Shown piece by piece: positions 35,770-49,100 of a stretch of 64,000 bases of DNA. The notes under the pieces are model-generated. The model did no database searches, was not told the origin of the DNA, and saw nothing but the letters and a program-made list of their open reading frames with translations. A program made the position numbers and the translations under genes. Every line of letters begins with the position of its first letter. The stretch's first letter is position 1. Source of the stretch: Balanoglossus misakiensis (Eukaryota; Hemichordata); contig CM082596.2 of the NCBI GenBank assembly GCA_040954595.2, forward strand, positions 5,766,001 through 5,830,000. Direction: 5' to 3'.

Positions 35770-38613
35770 ATGGCGAGTATTCAAAAGGTAGGACCCCAGG
35801 TGTAAATTATTCGGGAATTTTGCGCCGTCTGTGGGGGTTTCCCGCACCAATCACAGCCGGAATTGACGCATATTAGACCCTGTCCGCAAACAGCTGTTCG
35901 ACATTGCCAACTGCAATGTACTATAGTATAGCAAGCTGCCCGTTTTTAAGTGGTATGGATGATCACATATACGAGTATGAGAATCAAATGAATTCCTTCC
36001 TTTGTTTCTGTAAAGTTTGGTACATGTATATTATAATAAGTCATTACAATCAGAATACTACTATTGTTTTTCCAGGATTAAAAGGGGAGGATTTCTGAAT
36101 ACCACGCATGGGTCAAGGGTTAAAAGCGTGGGTTCAAAATTAAAAAGATGGGCAGCTGCATATATATAAATTGTGGATCTGCTCACACCATTCATATGTT
36201 ACATTGAAATATTTTTTCATTCTTATAGCCCTTCTACATTGCCCTTGAAGAATTCAAGTTCCGGAACGACACAGAAGAGAAAAGGAAAGGAAAGGTATTT
36301 GATGATTATATTATTAAATATTATACCAACCTTGATATGCAAATTGATAAATCAATGAACATATGTGATGGACACTGCAACCACATGTGGCAGTGAGTAC
36401 GAAACACATACAGGTAATTGAGGTGATAGGTTATATGTGATATGTTATTTGAAATGTACAATGTCATTGAATGTAACTGTGTTGTGTTTAACACAGACCA
36501 GGTCATGCCCCGAGGTGACACAATGTCAGATGACAAACGCCTTTTCTCAAGAGGAAATCCATTATGTTTTTGATAACTGCGATATTTACAATTAAAGGCC
36601 TGATATGGAAACGTGCGGCCATATCACATTTTCGTGACCTTTTTAAGGTCAAAATAATTATGTCACTGCCATACAAATCCACAGCGACATTTACAATCAA
36701 AATTAAAAGGAGTCAATCAGAGTCTAAACAACAAAACCATTCATTGTGCCAATGCACACTTTGCATCATTGGAATGAGCCAATCACTGTGACTGTTTCAC
36801 GATTATTTGAATACAGATCCATGTTACTGGCAGTGCAATTAAGAAGGAAACCAAAACAGACATCGAGTTCCAAGTCCTGAGAAACGGGACACTCAAGTTT
36901 CTCATCACCGGAATTAAGGACAATGTAGGTACTGCCATCGCATTATTGCAACGCAGATTAACTGAGGTATGTAGTCAAATAATTATGCTTTTTCTTTGGC
37001 CCTTCCGATTCCTTGCGGCTGTGGATTCAACCAAATCATCCATTGAACTTAATCAGTTGTGAAAGGGTTTCATCGGTGATTAGAAAGAGTGGGCAAAAAT
37101 TCTATGATTTTCTGTATAATGATGATGATGATGGTGGTGATGATGATGATGGCGACGATGATGATGATGGTGACGATGATGATGATGGTGATGGCGACGA
37201 TGATGATGGTGGTGATGATGATGATGGCGGTGGTGATGATAGAATGAAAAGAACTGTTTTGAAAACCAATTTCTGTTTCTCTTTAATAGCAAAGACGTCA
37301 AGTAACAGAAAACTTGCCGGATGGAGTCTCAGCACTGACCGTTGACAATCTACGAAAACACAACCAGGCGTTGACTGAAAGGAGGGAGTTTGGCTGTGAA
37401 CCATGTGACAACGTCTACTGGAGAAAAGTGTTCGCGTACAAACCGGTGGCTAAGTATGTCCATCTGAGCGGAGTTCAAATCTTACACCACTACCTGTCTT
37501 TGTAGCCATGGCTACCAATCATTTTGTTGTACATGTACACTTCAAAGACACATGTCCATTTCCCATGTTTATCACAAGTTGTGACAACACGTCTAATCTT
37601 AACCATTGAGGTGAGAATTCTGCTGTTTGCAGAAACAGATGACAAATAATCAGACCAAATAAATGTAGAAACTTGCAGAACAAATTACTGATAAGTGACA
37701 TGTAGTCAACTGGGTAAATGTGTCATTTTCCAGACTTTATGGAAAAGTCAACAGACCATACAAATGCAAGTCCAGACACACACGATCAGAAATGAAGTCC
37801 CTCGCTTTTCCAATAAATATCTGACTGTTTTTTCTGTTTCCAGGTGCGATAAATGTGGGATTTGCTACGACGCCATTCCCAAAGATCAGGAATATGGCCT
37901 GGGAACTTATGAATGCTCAAGTTGCAATAGAAAATTCACAGGGAGGGCCAGAGCTGATGTGCCGGCAATGTGTTACGAATGCCACGTCATGGTGAGAATT
38001 CTCTTCTTTAGAATTTTTCATTTCCTGAAATAAAGTTGAATAATAATAATAAATAAAACTGAATTTGAGCAGAGTGACACTGAGCAAGAAATGTGCAAGA
38101 AGCCTTAGTTTAGTGGGAACACCAGCAAACACACAGTTTGGAATATTGTTTAGTTCAGTCCTTTTGTCGACAGAAGAATTCCTTACTCAGGAATTTTGTA
38201 TCGATCCCAGTGGACTATCACAGATGGAATAATTCCCCACCCATCCCGTTCTTAATTTTGCGAATGATTATTATTATTTTTAGGTAAGGCCGACAAACAT
38301 CGGGCCTAGACCACGCAGCGGACCCAGACGTAGTCGATACATCCACAGCTGTCAAGCGTGCCACAATGGTACGATCCGACCATGTCCGATGTACAAGAGG
38401 GTGGTTGTGGCCAGCAAGGTGCACCAGAGCACGGGGAGCACCGTCTCCAGTTTTCTGTCGCAGCTGTCGGACATCTATTACCCGCCTCTCATGCAACAAG
38501 TCGACGGCAATGCCTTGCCTGCCCCGCCCAATCCTGAATCGGCCGTCGCCATGACCGCGACCGAGGCCAGTCCCGCTGTGGAAGTCGAAGCTGAAGTTGA
38601 AGCCGCAGAGTAA
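35770..38613 (+). CDS. SHFL: Shiftless (SHFL/C19orf66) homologue, antiviral frameshift inhibitor
   Basis: Six exons: 35770-35787 (MASIQK), 36229-36294, 36817-36966, 37290-37453, 37844-37991, 38284-38613. Total 876 nt in one frame, 291 residues, about the length of human SHFL. Four CxxC knuckles form the zinc-ribbon core in family order: CEPCDNVYWRKV, CDKC, CSSCNRKF and CYEC, followed by HSC in the RYIHSCQACHNG block and the conserved GSTVSSFLSQ. The C terminus is acidic (EVEAEVEAAE). In vertebrates SHFL is a cytoplasmic interferon-stimulated protein that binds frameshift RNA and ribosomes and stops -1 frameshifting of retroviral and other RNAs. Exon 3 (FQVLRNGTLKFLITG) is not clearly like the vertebrate N-terminal part. 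The first coding exon is tiny but joins in frame through a good donor. Confidence 0.88.
37119..37240. repeat. (GAT)n-type microsatellite in SHFL intron 3
   Basis: Imperfect GATGATGGT/GACGAT run between exons 3 and 4. The Asp-rich and His-rich open frames over it are repeat artefacts. Confidence 0.95.
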
Positions 38614-38911
38614 CACCCCCTCTCCCCGTATTCTTCAGTGAAATGGAATGATCCTGTCAATGAAATAAGCCAGGTGATTTGAAACTGCTAGGTGATGTAG
38701 GGGGGTTAGGCATGTATGGGGGAATATAGGGTGCAGGGCAATGCCATTCTTTCACTAGGATAGACAACTGTTTGTAAATCATCATGGCTTTTTAAAAATC
38801 TTGTCCTGTAAAAATAACTTGTTTAAGGTAGTACACTGCTTCAAAATTAAATTTCTGTAAGCTTGCGTATATTTTATTTAGGAAATTTCAGGCAGTTTGT
38901 ATTTTAAACTC

Positions 38912-38917
38912 AATAAA
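38912..38917 (+). terminator. Candidate poly(A) signal of SHFL
   Basis: AATAAA lies about 300 bp past the SHFL stop codon and is the first canonical signal after the immediate downstream AT-rich stretch. Confidence 0.35.
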
Positions 38918-39631
38918 AGGATCTATCCCCTGATTCAAGTTGGTAGTTTTCTCATTTTACCGGAGTTGTTATGTGAAATAATAGCCAAACTCTATGTCAG
39001 TTTGAAAAGTATGTTTATATATAGTTGATTTCAGAAATCTTGTGAGTACTTTCATTTGAATAGAAATGACAAATGTGCAAAATTTTTGGAAGAAAATTCT
39101 GTTTAAAAATATGGATCTTACATATCACACATATCACTGTCTACATTCTAAAATGTAATTTTTAGATCCTTACTATCTATGTCTCTTAGAGAGAAACCCA
39201 CAGAGTGTTTACAGTTGTGTTCAGATTTTTACATTTGAAATATGTCTTATAAAGAACTTCCAATCAACATTTTCTGAGCGCTAAGTATTTTTCATAGGCT
39301 TCCGCTAATATTTTTTGTCTTTAGTTCCTAAATTTGCGTTGAACAGACATACTGGTAATTTTTCCTTTGTTGTTTTTACACATTTCCAGTGCGGTAGACA
39401 CATCAAGAAACACTTTTAACAAACAATTTGATTACTGCTTTTGAATTGTATAAGTCATTCAAAATCCTCCACTTAGGTTTGTAAGTATTAGAGAATTGTG
39501 AAATCTTTACTGTGTAAATGTCATGAACATGATAATATATTAATGAATAATAAGTATATTTTGGCCATGGTGTGAAATCTTCATTGTAAATTGACTGGAG
39601 AAGTGAAGTTATATATATTAGCTCACCACCC

Positions 39632-39724
39632 ATAACCCTTCCACCCCCAGTACCTGCTTTAGAGGTCCAACCTTACCATAGAAAACAATGGGTTTGGACT
39701 GAACCATTGTGGTGAAAGGGTTGA
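39632..39724. mobile_element. TTAA-family MITE, copy 1 (diverged)
   Basis: About 90 bp with the shared core (AGAGGTCCAACCTTACCATAG, shown here only in part; then TTTGGACTGAACCA) and right end GGTGAAAGGG. The left end is diverged (ACCCTTCCACC). Same family as 45,946-46,037 and 56,807-56,899. Confidence 0.65.
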
Positions 39725-41070
39725 TATCAAACACTGTATTTACAAAATACAGTTATGGCAGTACTTACACACATCCCAGCAATTTTGCAGCAAATTTCCC
39801 AGCAAACTTGCTTATTTACTTGTTACGAAGATTTTTATGCTTTATATGGCTGATCGGTATTTCTAAATTAGGTCTTGAAAAGGAGATATTTATATATATT
39901 TTATGTGAAAGCTGAAAGTGCAAATATTGTGCAAATGATTGAATATAGTATTTTAGCTCAAAGTAATTATCGTTGCCTTTTAAAAAAGATTTCAATATTA
40001 CAATGTTATGATGGGAAATTATTGATCTTGAAAATATTGTTACAGTGAATATTAAAATAAAGCTTTAGAGATGGTGTTTGTCATTTAATTATAATGGCTT
40101 AAATTAAATGTTATTTTATTATTGAAATATTTTTGCATATATTTTGTGAATTTTCAATAAAAAAGGACTTGTCTATTACTGGTATTGTATAGGTATCCAA
40201 ATTCACGTAGGTGTTATTTTAAAAAATTGAACCAAAAAAGTTTTCATTATTGGAATAGATAGGTCTGTATTGTGCAACTGTAACCAGTTCAAGTTATGTA
40301 GAAACCTGACGATGCTATACCATAATATTTTCCCCGATGATTAGCCAATCACTGCCAGCGTGCCATAATTGGAACATTTGACGTTTGCATACCTATACAT
40401 AGATCCTTTGAAGATACACAGCACAAACTACTGAATATATAGCAAATTTTTAGAATAAGATGACTAATGTCCCTGCAATAAACCATGGGAGGGGAAAATG
40501 TTGAGAATGGAACACAAGTACGTAGAAAGTGGTTTATACTTACCACTGCGGGACCATGACTCTCCCTATACTATCTACATATCACGGAATGTTCCCATCA
40601 TAGGCTATGGCAGGCTGGGTCATCACACTTCGGGCTAAGGCTGAAAATATGACTGTACAATTTGCCATTGAATTGCCCCACATTGCTTTAAATTGCTTTT
40701 TGAAAGCTTTTAGATTTTTATCCAATAATAAATGTATTTTTGATGTATTCTTGATCTTTTCAAAAGATGTAAACATTTTTTCCAACAGTCAGTGATTTGT
40801 TTGATGCTTTAGGCAAACTGATGTTTCTTGAAATAAATGACTTTAAACACGGACGTGTCGTGTTTTGTGTCTGTTCAAATCTGCAATAATCTGGACTGGT
40901 AAGGTTCACATCATGAAGTTCAGGCCGGCCCTACACTGATGTAGCATTTAGTGGACACCGTATATCAGACCACAGTCAGGGGGAGTAGGGTGACACACAC
41001 GTACGTCGTACACACACACACACACAAACAGTAATGTAAAAGCTGATCATCACCAGTCAACTCATCCACC

Positions 41071-41197
41071 TGAAGTCAGCATCAATCTGATTAAAATCAG
41101 ATGTAGGGAACGGCGACGTGTTTTTTTGTATGTTGTCGCCTCAAAAAACCACGTCGCCGTTCCCTACATCTGATTTTAATCAGATTGAAGTCAGCAT
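41071..41197. mobile_element. Foldback MITE with 12-bp direct repeats
   Basis: Long near-perfect arms (AATCTGATTAAAATCAGATG and onwards to GGCGACGTG, mirrored at the right end) enclose a loop of about 30 bp. TGAAGTCAGCAT flanks it at 41,071-41,082 and 41,186-41,197, a probable target duplication of 11-12 bp. Confidence 0.8.
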
Positions 41198-42216
41198 GTG
41201 ACCGACTATGTTTCTAAACCCCATAGAAACATGCGAATTCATTGAGCAAATTTTCTCTTGCCTCTTACGAAACATATTGACACCACTGCACAAGAAATGT
41301 TTTCTACAGAAAAGTCTTGTTTATATTCTTGTCAGTGATTGTGAAACCTGTGTTTACAGCCAGAGTTTAGTCAAAGTTCAGTTTTAGGCAAAAATGAAGC
41401 ATGACACTTATCAAAATCTTTCTTGTAAGTAGAGCGAGCAACAAGGAGAAAATCTCAAAAATAAAACTTTACAACAGTTTCAATAAATGCAGCCACATAA
41501 TCTATACAATTATAAGAATCACAGAAATTAATGCCTTTTCTGTTTTAAAAAGTACAGGAAGTAAGTTAGAACAGACGCTGTGACCATGGAAACGGTTCTC
41601 ATTGACAAGCCTTGATTTTGCTTCACGGAAGGTTTTGTGTTACCATGAAATATGTATCAGAGTTTCATGAAAATTAATGAGTTTGTTGCATTGTGAGTCC
41701 TTGACGCTTGAGGCCAACGGAAAAACCGCTATTCCAGCACTTCATGCAAGAAAACACATGGTTTCAATGTTCGTATTAGCTCTTTGGTTCGTTTGTGGTT
41801 TATATTCTCCACTGTCCTTTGCAAGAAAGAAAAGCCCATTTCGTTTGACATTACAAGTAACACTACTGAGGTTTCACATGTTTTCAAAATAATGAGTTGG
41901 CAAGCCTACTTTCTAGAGCAACAAGGGATAATTTCACAAGGGTTAAAGTCATCAAATGACAGAACTTGGGGGCAACCCTGACACAGTGATTATTATTAAA
42001 TACACAACAGGTAACATAATCAACAAATATAGTGGTTTGATAAAAGAACGGGGACCCAAAAGTTGGAAATACTTTGTGAATCAAGATGAAGACTGCTGTG
42101 GATAAATCTAGCTTCTTATTACATTAAAGGTTTACTATTTTGCCAGCCTTGGATTGACTGCCCACTATAGAAGATTAGAACTGAACAGTATCAAAAACTG
42201 ACTCTCTCCTGTACCT

Positions 42217-42303
42217 GTTTACCCCCCACTTCCCTGTACAGAGGCCCAACTTTACCACAGAAAACACTGGATCGGACCAAACCATGAAATGGTGAAATGG
42301 TAA
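42217..42303. mobile_element. TTAA-family MITE, copy 2 (degenerate)
   Basis: Diverged copy with recognisable GAGGCCCAACTTTACCAC and GGACCAAACCATG core and right end GGTGAAATGG. Both ends are mutated, so this is an old insertion. Confidence 0.5.
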
Positions 42304-43126
42304 CGTTCCCATTTTCACTGCATAACATTGGTACTAACTTGATTAAACTTTCTCATATGGATCCCTTTGTTCAACATACTTTGGTCCGCCCTCGTGAATT
42401 CTGATGGTACACTTGGACTTGTTTACACAGAAATGGGGGGTGAAACAATAAACACACTTGCCTTGTTTCACATATCTCCTGAAGCTGGTCTTCAAAAAGA
42501 AAAAACTGTGGTAAACTAGTTAAATGTCTGGCCGCTATCTCGCACATTAAATGAAAACTAGAAACACAGTCATCGAGTGAACAGACCTGAAAAAACACGA
42601 ATTATAGAAACTTATAAAAAGGAAAACATCCATATCTTAAATCAATCAATGTAGACCAGTGATACTTTGAAGTATAAAAAAAAGAAATCAACTAGTCAAT
42701 TGGCCACATTAATTTCTGTACAACAGAACTGGAAGAGGAGGGTTGATGTGATTAGATGGTCAAAAAAGATGAGATTTTGAACAATATAAATAAGCTATCA
42801 AAAGAACCGAAACGATGTCTAAAGTGAGGGAGTTGGCCCCTGTATTACATATTGGTAAGCCAAGGGGTCCATTTCTGATAACGACTTGAATCTCCTGTTT
42901 TGGTAATTTTGAACATTATTTGCGCAATCTTGTTTACCTATTTACAAATCAACACAATTATCCCACTCTTTTAATTTACATAAACCCATACTTATCATTA
43001 GTTATTTGATTATACTCATCAGCAGGCCTTTCTTGATTTACACATTTTTTGGCTTATTCGACAGAGTTATACCAGAGATTAGCATATCGCCATGCCATCA
43101 TGAACCATTTGCATATCTATGTGACA

Positions 43127-46100
43127 TCATAGGCTTTCATCGCTCTCATTGGCTTGCAGCTGCATATCATCCCCTTCCACTTCCATCTCATTATCAGCTG
43201 CAACGTCTGCGGCGGCCTGGCCTACAGCTGCAGTTATGTCTGCCATGCCTGGAAAATGTGATGGAAACAAAGGATGTGAAAAAACAAAACGGAGAACAAA
43301 CGTTTGAACAAGAGAGTGAAATTGTCCCAAATTTAATATTCAAAATGGCCGCCAATTTGTGTGTTTACTTGATGGTAAAATTAGTAAAGTTATTTTTATG
43401 AAAACAAGATGATGAAAACCCTGCTTTCTTCTTTGTTTTCACAAAAAGTACTTACACACTGCTATATAGCAGAGAATTGTCAGATTTGGAAGATTTTTTT
43501 TATAAAATCTGTGCTACTACCTTAATTTCATCTGGATGTATTAAACGTCTATAAGACCACATTGTCCTCACCATCATTGTCTGACTGGGGTTCCCCATTC
43601 AATGTTGTGTCTGCACCATCATCGTCATCCGGTAGATATCTCTTGTCGATTGCCTCTTTGATCTGGTTGTTGGTGCCCTTGGGATCCAAGTCCATTGCCC
43701 AGCTGAAGTTCATCAATGCTACGTGCGTCTGACCAAGCTTCTTGTAAACCTGAAATTTGCCACAATATGAGCTCGGTCAATGATGATCTCATTATTTTGT
43801 CGTCCAGTGATCGTCACAGCTACTTCAACATGGCCGAGGAAAACACAGCATGTACACTTACTTTACCAAGCAGAAAGTAGACTAGCGATTCCTTAGGAAC
43901 TATCTGTTTCAGCTCTTCGAGTTCATTGAGAGCCTCCTGCAAAATAAATGAAAGACTTGACTCTGTTGCTATCTGACGAACACACTTTAACTGCTGGGAT
44001 TGTCTGATTTCCACTTGGTAAAACTTGATTTTCATTAAACTAAACCTACGGTGAATTTCATTGCTGTTAGTTCTACAGTGACAATTTTACCTGGTACCGT
44101 TCTGTTGCAAATAATATGGATGCTTTGTGGAATTTACACAGGGCGTCTCCCGGGTTGTTGGACAAGGCGTGGTCGAGAGTTGTCAGGGCGGCCTCTGACT
44201 TCTGAAGAGCATGTTGAACCTGTAACAGACACACAGACACAGAGAATATGAAGCAGAGTGTTGATCTGAACACGAACGTATTCTGAATCAGACTCAACAC
44301 AACCACGAGTCGAGGGCATTAAGTCCCCATGCAAACTAATGGGTGACACCATGTCTGTGTGGATACTGTCGCACACTATATTTACCATGTCAACAGTCTT
44401 TTAATACATATTTGCACGGAGGCAGCCATATTTGAGTGGGACACCCATTTATTATGGACCTTAAAAAACCTGTGTGTGCATTCTCAGTCAGTGACCTCAC
44501 TTTTGCTCATTATCTCCGACCACAATTTTTAAAAGCAATACTGGGACAAGCAACTGATTGGTACTTACCACTCCTATATGACAGAGCAGAGCCGAACTCT
44601 GGGGGTTGATGGACAGGGCTTTCCTGTAATGCATCTCTGCCAGGGCAAACTTTTCTTGCTTGTAATAGATCATGCCAACTCCATACCTGTCAGTGAAAAG
44701 TCAACAGTGAGAGCCACTCACATTCCCTCCGATGGAGTCTTGTTGTTTCATATCAATGGTCAGCCCAGCTTTATCCAGACCAGCAACAATACTGTCCTTG
44801 CCCATCACTGAATGTTAACACCATGAAGTCTCCACACAAAAAAGTGGTAATACTATGTTTAAACGGAAATGCTAAATTTTTCTATCAATCAATCAATCAA
44901 TCAATCAATCAAGCCCAACTGATGATGTGTGTTTGTACACTCAACACAGAGTTCCAAGTTGACTTACCATGCATTGTAGTGCCGTACATCCACCCTGATG
45001 GCACTTCGGAAACACGCAAGAGCTCTCTCCAATTCTTCGCTTAAAACATACTCATGGCCGAGCAGAGTATAGGCATACGCAAAATTAGGGTTACACTGGG
45101 GGAGGTAAGAGCAGATACATGTATTTGTTATATCCCAAGTTTATCATGTATGTATAGATAAGACATTGCTTGTATTTTCACTAATGGAAAACGCAGGTCT
45201 GGCACGACCCTGTAGAGCAGACATTTTCATTGTGGGTCCAGATCTACTCTTGAAAACACACTCGCACAGTTTGAGTGCTATCATCCGATTCAACAAAGCT
45301 TGTGTTATCTCATAATATTGGCAGTCTGACATAAATTATGGAATTCTAGATGTAATGTCTTTGGAGATTTCAAAATGAAGTTCACAGCATCCTCACCTGA
45401 ATGGCTCTTTGGAAAAACTTGATTGCCGTGTCGTGTTCTTTCTGAAGGCTGAAACAATTTCCAGTAGCACACCAGGCCTGCAGAAACAATGGAATAGAAA
45501 GTAATACTACAAAAGTAGGATTTGAGAGGTTTTGATGATTTCCAAAGAAGCAGGAGCTGAAAATACTGAAAATACTTTGGAAAGGAAAGATTTTGCAAAT
45601 GCAGCAGAAAACACTTGAAACCTTGTCAGTGATGGCCAATAAGGTATAACAAATCTTTCAATATCGCATTTATTTTCAACAGTTCCTGAAACTAACAGAT
45701 ACGGTTGAGCTGTTAAACAAAATCCATGGACCAAGTTCACTCACCTCTGGTGATTCCTTGTCCATTTCCACCAGTTCCTGAGCTAGCGCCGATAAAGCTA
45801 CCTCCCTCTGTAAATGCCATAATGTGGTCGAGTACAACTCCATGCCTTCCAAGTGATACGGCGCATTCCGACGAACTTCTGCAAAGTACTTCTCGGCCTG
45901 GCAACACAATCAAGTTTGTTAAACAAAAATGGCAACACCTGAGATTTAACCCTTTCACCGCTATAGTTTGGTCCAAATCAATATTTCTCTATGGTAAAGA
46001 TGGACCTCTAAACAGGGAATAGGGGGTGAAGGGTTAATATGGAGATACCCACTACTTGTATTACCCAGCCTTCTGTCAGTCTGTGCTTGTTGCGTTGTGT

Positions 46101-49100
46101 CTATGTATACTACTGCACTGACTTGCCCCCCCCCCTTTGTCTACGAGTCTGTCTCTCTCTCTCTCTCTCTAATCACACACATACATACACACACGCACAC
46201 TAGATTCTTACCTGTGCATAATCCCCAATTTCAAAGTACGATCTGCCAATCTGACAAAGAACCCACGAAGTGTTGTAGTGGTGCATGGGCAGGTGGTTAA
46301 ACAACGCGATGGCCTTCTTACAGTCGTACTGGCTCAGCATAAGGTAGGCCTTGCCGATGTCTCGCAGCAAATTCATCAGCCCCTCTGAAAAGTCAAAGCA
46401 ATACATTCAGTAAATAAAACATAGCGTGGCCCCATTTAGGGATTACATAGGAAAAGGTCTAGACTGGTATACATGTACACACATACAGACAGTCCCATGG
46501 TATATATACATATACCCCATGGGACCTAATAAAATTATTTTATCTTAAATGTATAAAACATGAAATAGAAAGCTCAGTGTTTTTCCTAAAATTGGCGGAG
46601 GCTAGTAAATGAACTAGGAACCTTTATGAAACCGCCTCTGCATTCAGAGACTGGACTTCAAACAGAACGACAATTATCTTTTTTTTTTGAGAAATAGAAA
46701 GACAATATCATAACATACCAACAGACGCCTTTTGATAACTTTGTATCTGGGCAACACTTGGAGTCTGTAGTATCGATTTACTGTTGTTATCCACCGTGGG
46801 AGTTCCTTCGTTCTTACTCATGTCGATCTGCTCTGATGTGATCGTCTTTGAACTCCTGGTTTTCGTTTTTCGTGTCGGGGCTTTCGGCGATGAGAACTTA
46901 CTCTTTGTGGGCGCTTTCTTGGCTGCATTTTCCTAAAAAACCACAGCAGATGAAGAAAACAAATCACAATGGCCTCTAATAAGCATATAATTAACATATA
47001 CCCATATATAGTCAAAGGGTATATCCAAGTCTAAGAAAGACCATGTACTGGAACATTTTTTGATTTTCGCATGGCTACACATGAAACTCTGTAATGGTTA
47101 GATCTTTTCTCCATTTTTCATTACCGAGTAAATGTCCTAACAACAGAGCCAATTCAAGTTCACTGGAGTCAAGAAATGCTAAAGCGAAACTGTACTTTTT
47201 GTCTTACCTTGACTGAATTAGAACTCCCAAATAAACGGGAACTCCGACGGACACCCTGTGCAAATAAAACCTGCTGTGGTGCATTACTGAAAACAAAACA
47301 AAATGAAACAGGTTACATACATTGAAAAAAAAACAACCAACTGCACTTTCTTCAATATATGATGTTTGCAATGGAAAACATCCTGTCTGATATATTCAAC
47401 TTAGTCTAGATATCTATACGTTCGTAGTCGCATTCACCCTACTACCGTCTAGGACCGCAGAGCCAAAATCTAGTAAGGCCATAAAAATGGTAATTTGAAT
47501 GGGAATAGTCTCCAACTGAGCAGTCTGACGTCAGAGAAGTCAATCACTTACGTTGACCGACTACTGATTGGCCGTGAGGTGATGACGTTGAATGTTAATT
47601 ATGTTTACAATGTAGCTCCGCCCCGAATGATACATAATCATGATCACGTGGTGACGCTTGACATCAGATTGCTCAGTTGGAGACTATTCACATTCAACTT
47701 ACCATTTTTATGGCCTTACTAGATTTTGGCTCTGCGGTCCTAGACGGTAGTAGGGTGAACGCGACTCCGAACGTATAGATATCTAGACTATATTCAACTC
47801 AAAGACTCTTTTTTTCTGAAGTTCATTTTTTCCCACAATCAAAAGTTCTTACCTTAATTGTGGACTTGGTGTTTGACTCATTGTGATCGGCAAGTCTCTA
47901 GTTGTGTTGCTGCTGTTCCCTGATTGGGCAAACACCGGTTTTGTTGTGGTTGCGCTCTGATTTCGACGAGGTAGGGTCTGTCGAAAATCACAAAGTGAGA
48001 AAACAATACAGAGAAATCAGATCACTTTGTCACCAATTTAAGGTAATAACTTGTCTCATTTCCGTTATGGAGAATAACATTATTTGTTACTAATATACAC
48101 GCATTATGTATTTTGATACCTACAATGAAGTTACTACAGTCAAACCTGTGTTAGTGGCCACCTCAGTGAAAAATTGTCTATAGTGACCACTTTGTTGCAA
48201 AATTACATATGAATGAACTTACTTTCTTTGGTGCAGTGATCTGGGAGTCAATAATTGCAGTCGGCGATGGCGTGACGTACGACGTCGGCCCTTCCCCGGG
48301 GCTGGGTGTGTCTAACGGCAAGATGCCGAAACTGGGCGTGAGGGGACTGAGCGAGTTGGTGCCCCCCAGCAGGCTTCGGCCGACCCTGGGACGAGTGCGA
48401 CTGGCTCCCCGACTGACCATGTTGATGGAGGTCATGGCCTCCGGGGTTGCCATGTTACTGTCGTTGAAGCTCGGTTCGTGGGTGGTCGACGACGTGTCCG
48501 GGGAGGCCATGTTGGAAGCCTCTTTCATGATTCCTTGCGGGCATGGAGTTGGTAGGTTTGCAACAGGGGTGGATTCCTACAAACACAGCAGCAAAAGTAG
48601 AGTTATTATTCAAGAAGAACGGGACATACCCATGCTTCATGATTTTAAAATCAAATCAGCAAATTTTTAGTTTCATGGGGAAAGATCAGTTGACTGAAAC
48701 CAAATGAACAGACCATACACAGCAACAAGTACATCTACAACTCAGACATAAATTTACAGAGACTCTGACAAATGAAACTTGATTACCTGTGACATTTCTG
48801 ATGTTGTGGACGCCACCTCAGAAGGTTGGCTGGTATTGGCAGTGTGCACGCTGGGATAGCAATATGACTGACAACTGGAAAAGTTTGGCAATGACGACAC
48901 TTGGAAAATCTTGTTAGGATCTGGTTTTTCACCTGTTGACAGAGATGTGAACCGAGAAAAGCATCAGACTTCTGTAGTCAGCAATCAGTTTTCAAAGGCT
49001 ATTTCAACTTGGTTAAATTGAGGATTATATTTTAATGACAAAGTTTCTAATACAGGCATAAAATTTACTACATAAACCCATAATATACATATATGATCTA

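Larger units (their letters stand above)
38918..43126. other. Intergenic between SHFL and CDC27
   Basis: AT-rich DNA with no supported gene. It holds two copies of a TTAA-type MITE (39,632-39,724; 42,217-42,303), a foldback MITE (41,071-41,197) and a short CA repeat (41,007-41,027). Open frames here are short and show no domain. The 43,000 end is the 3' flank of CDC27; ATTAAA on the minus strand at 42,970-42,975 is a possible poly(A) signal. Confidence 0.5.

Noticed and set aside
37013-37404. Asp-rich, His-rich and Ser/Pro-rich open frames
   Set aside because: Translation of the GAT-type microsatellite in SHFL intron 3; the true exon 4 is 37,290-37,453 in another phase.
48209-48670. 153-codon plus-strand frame
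   Set aside because: Antisense to CDC27 exon 7, whose minus-strand product contains the strongly conserved GRSLLGG and SPLTPSFGILPL segment.
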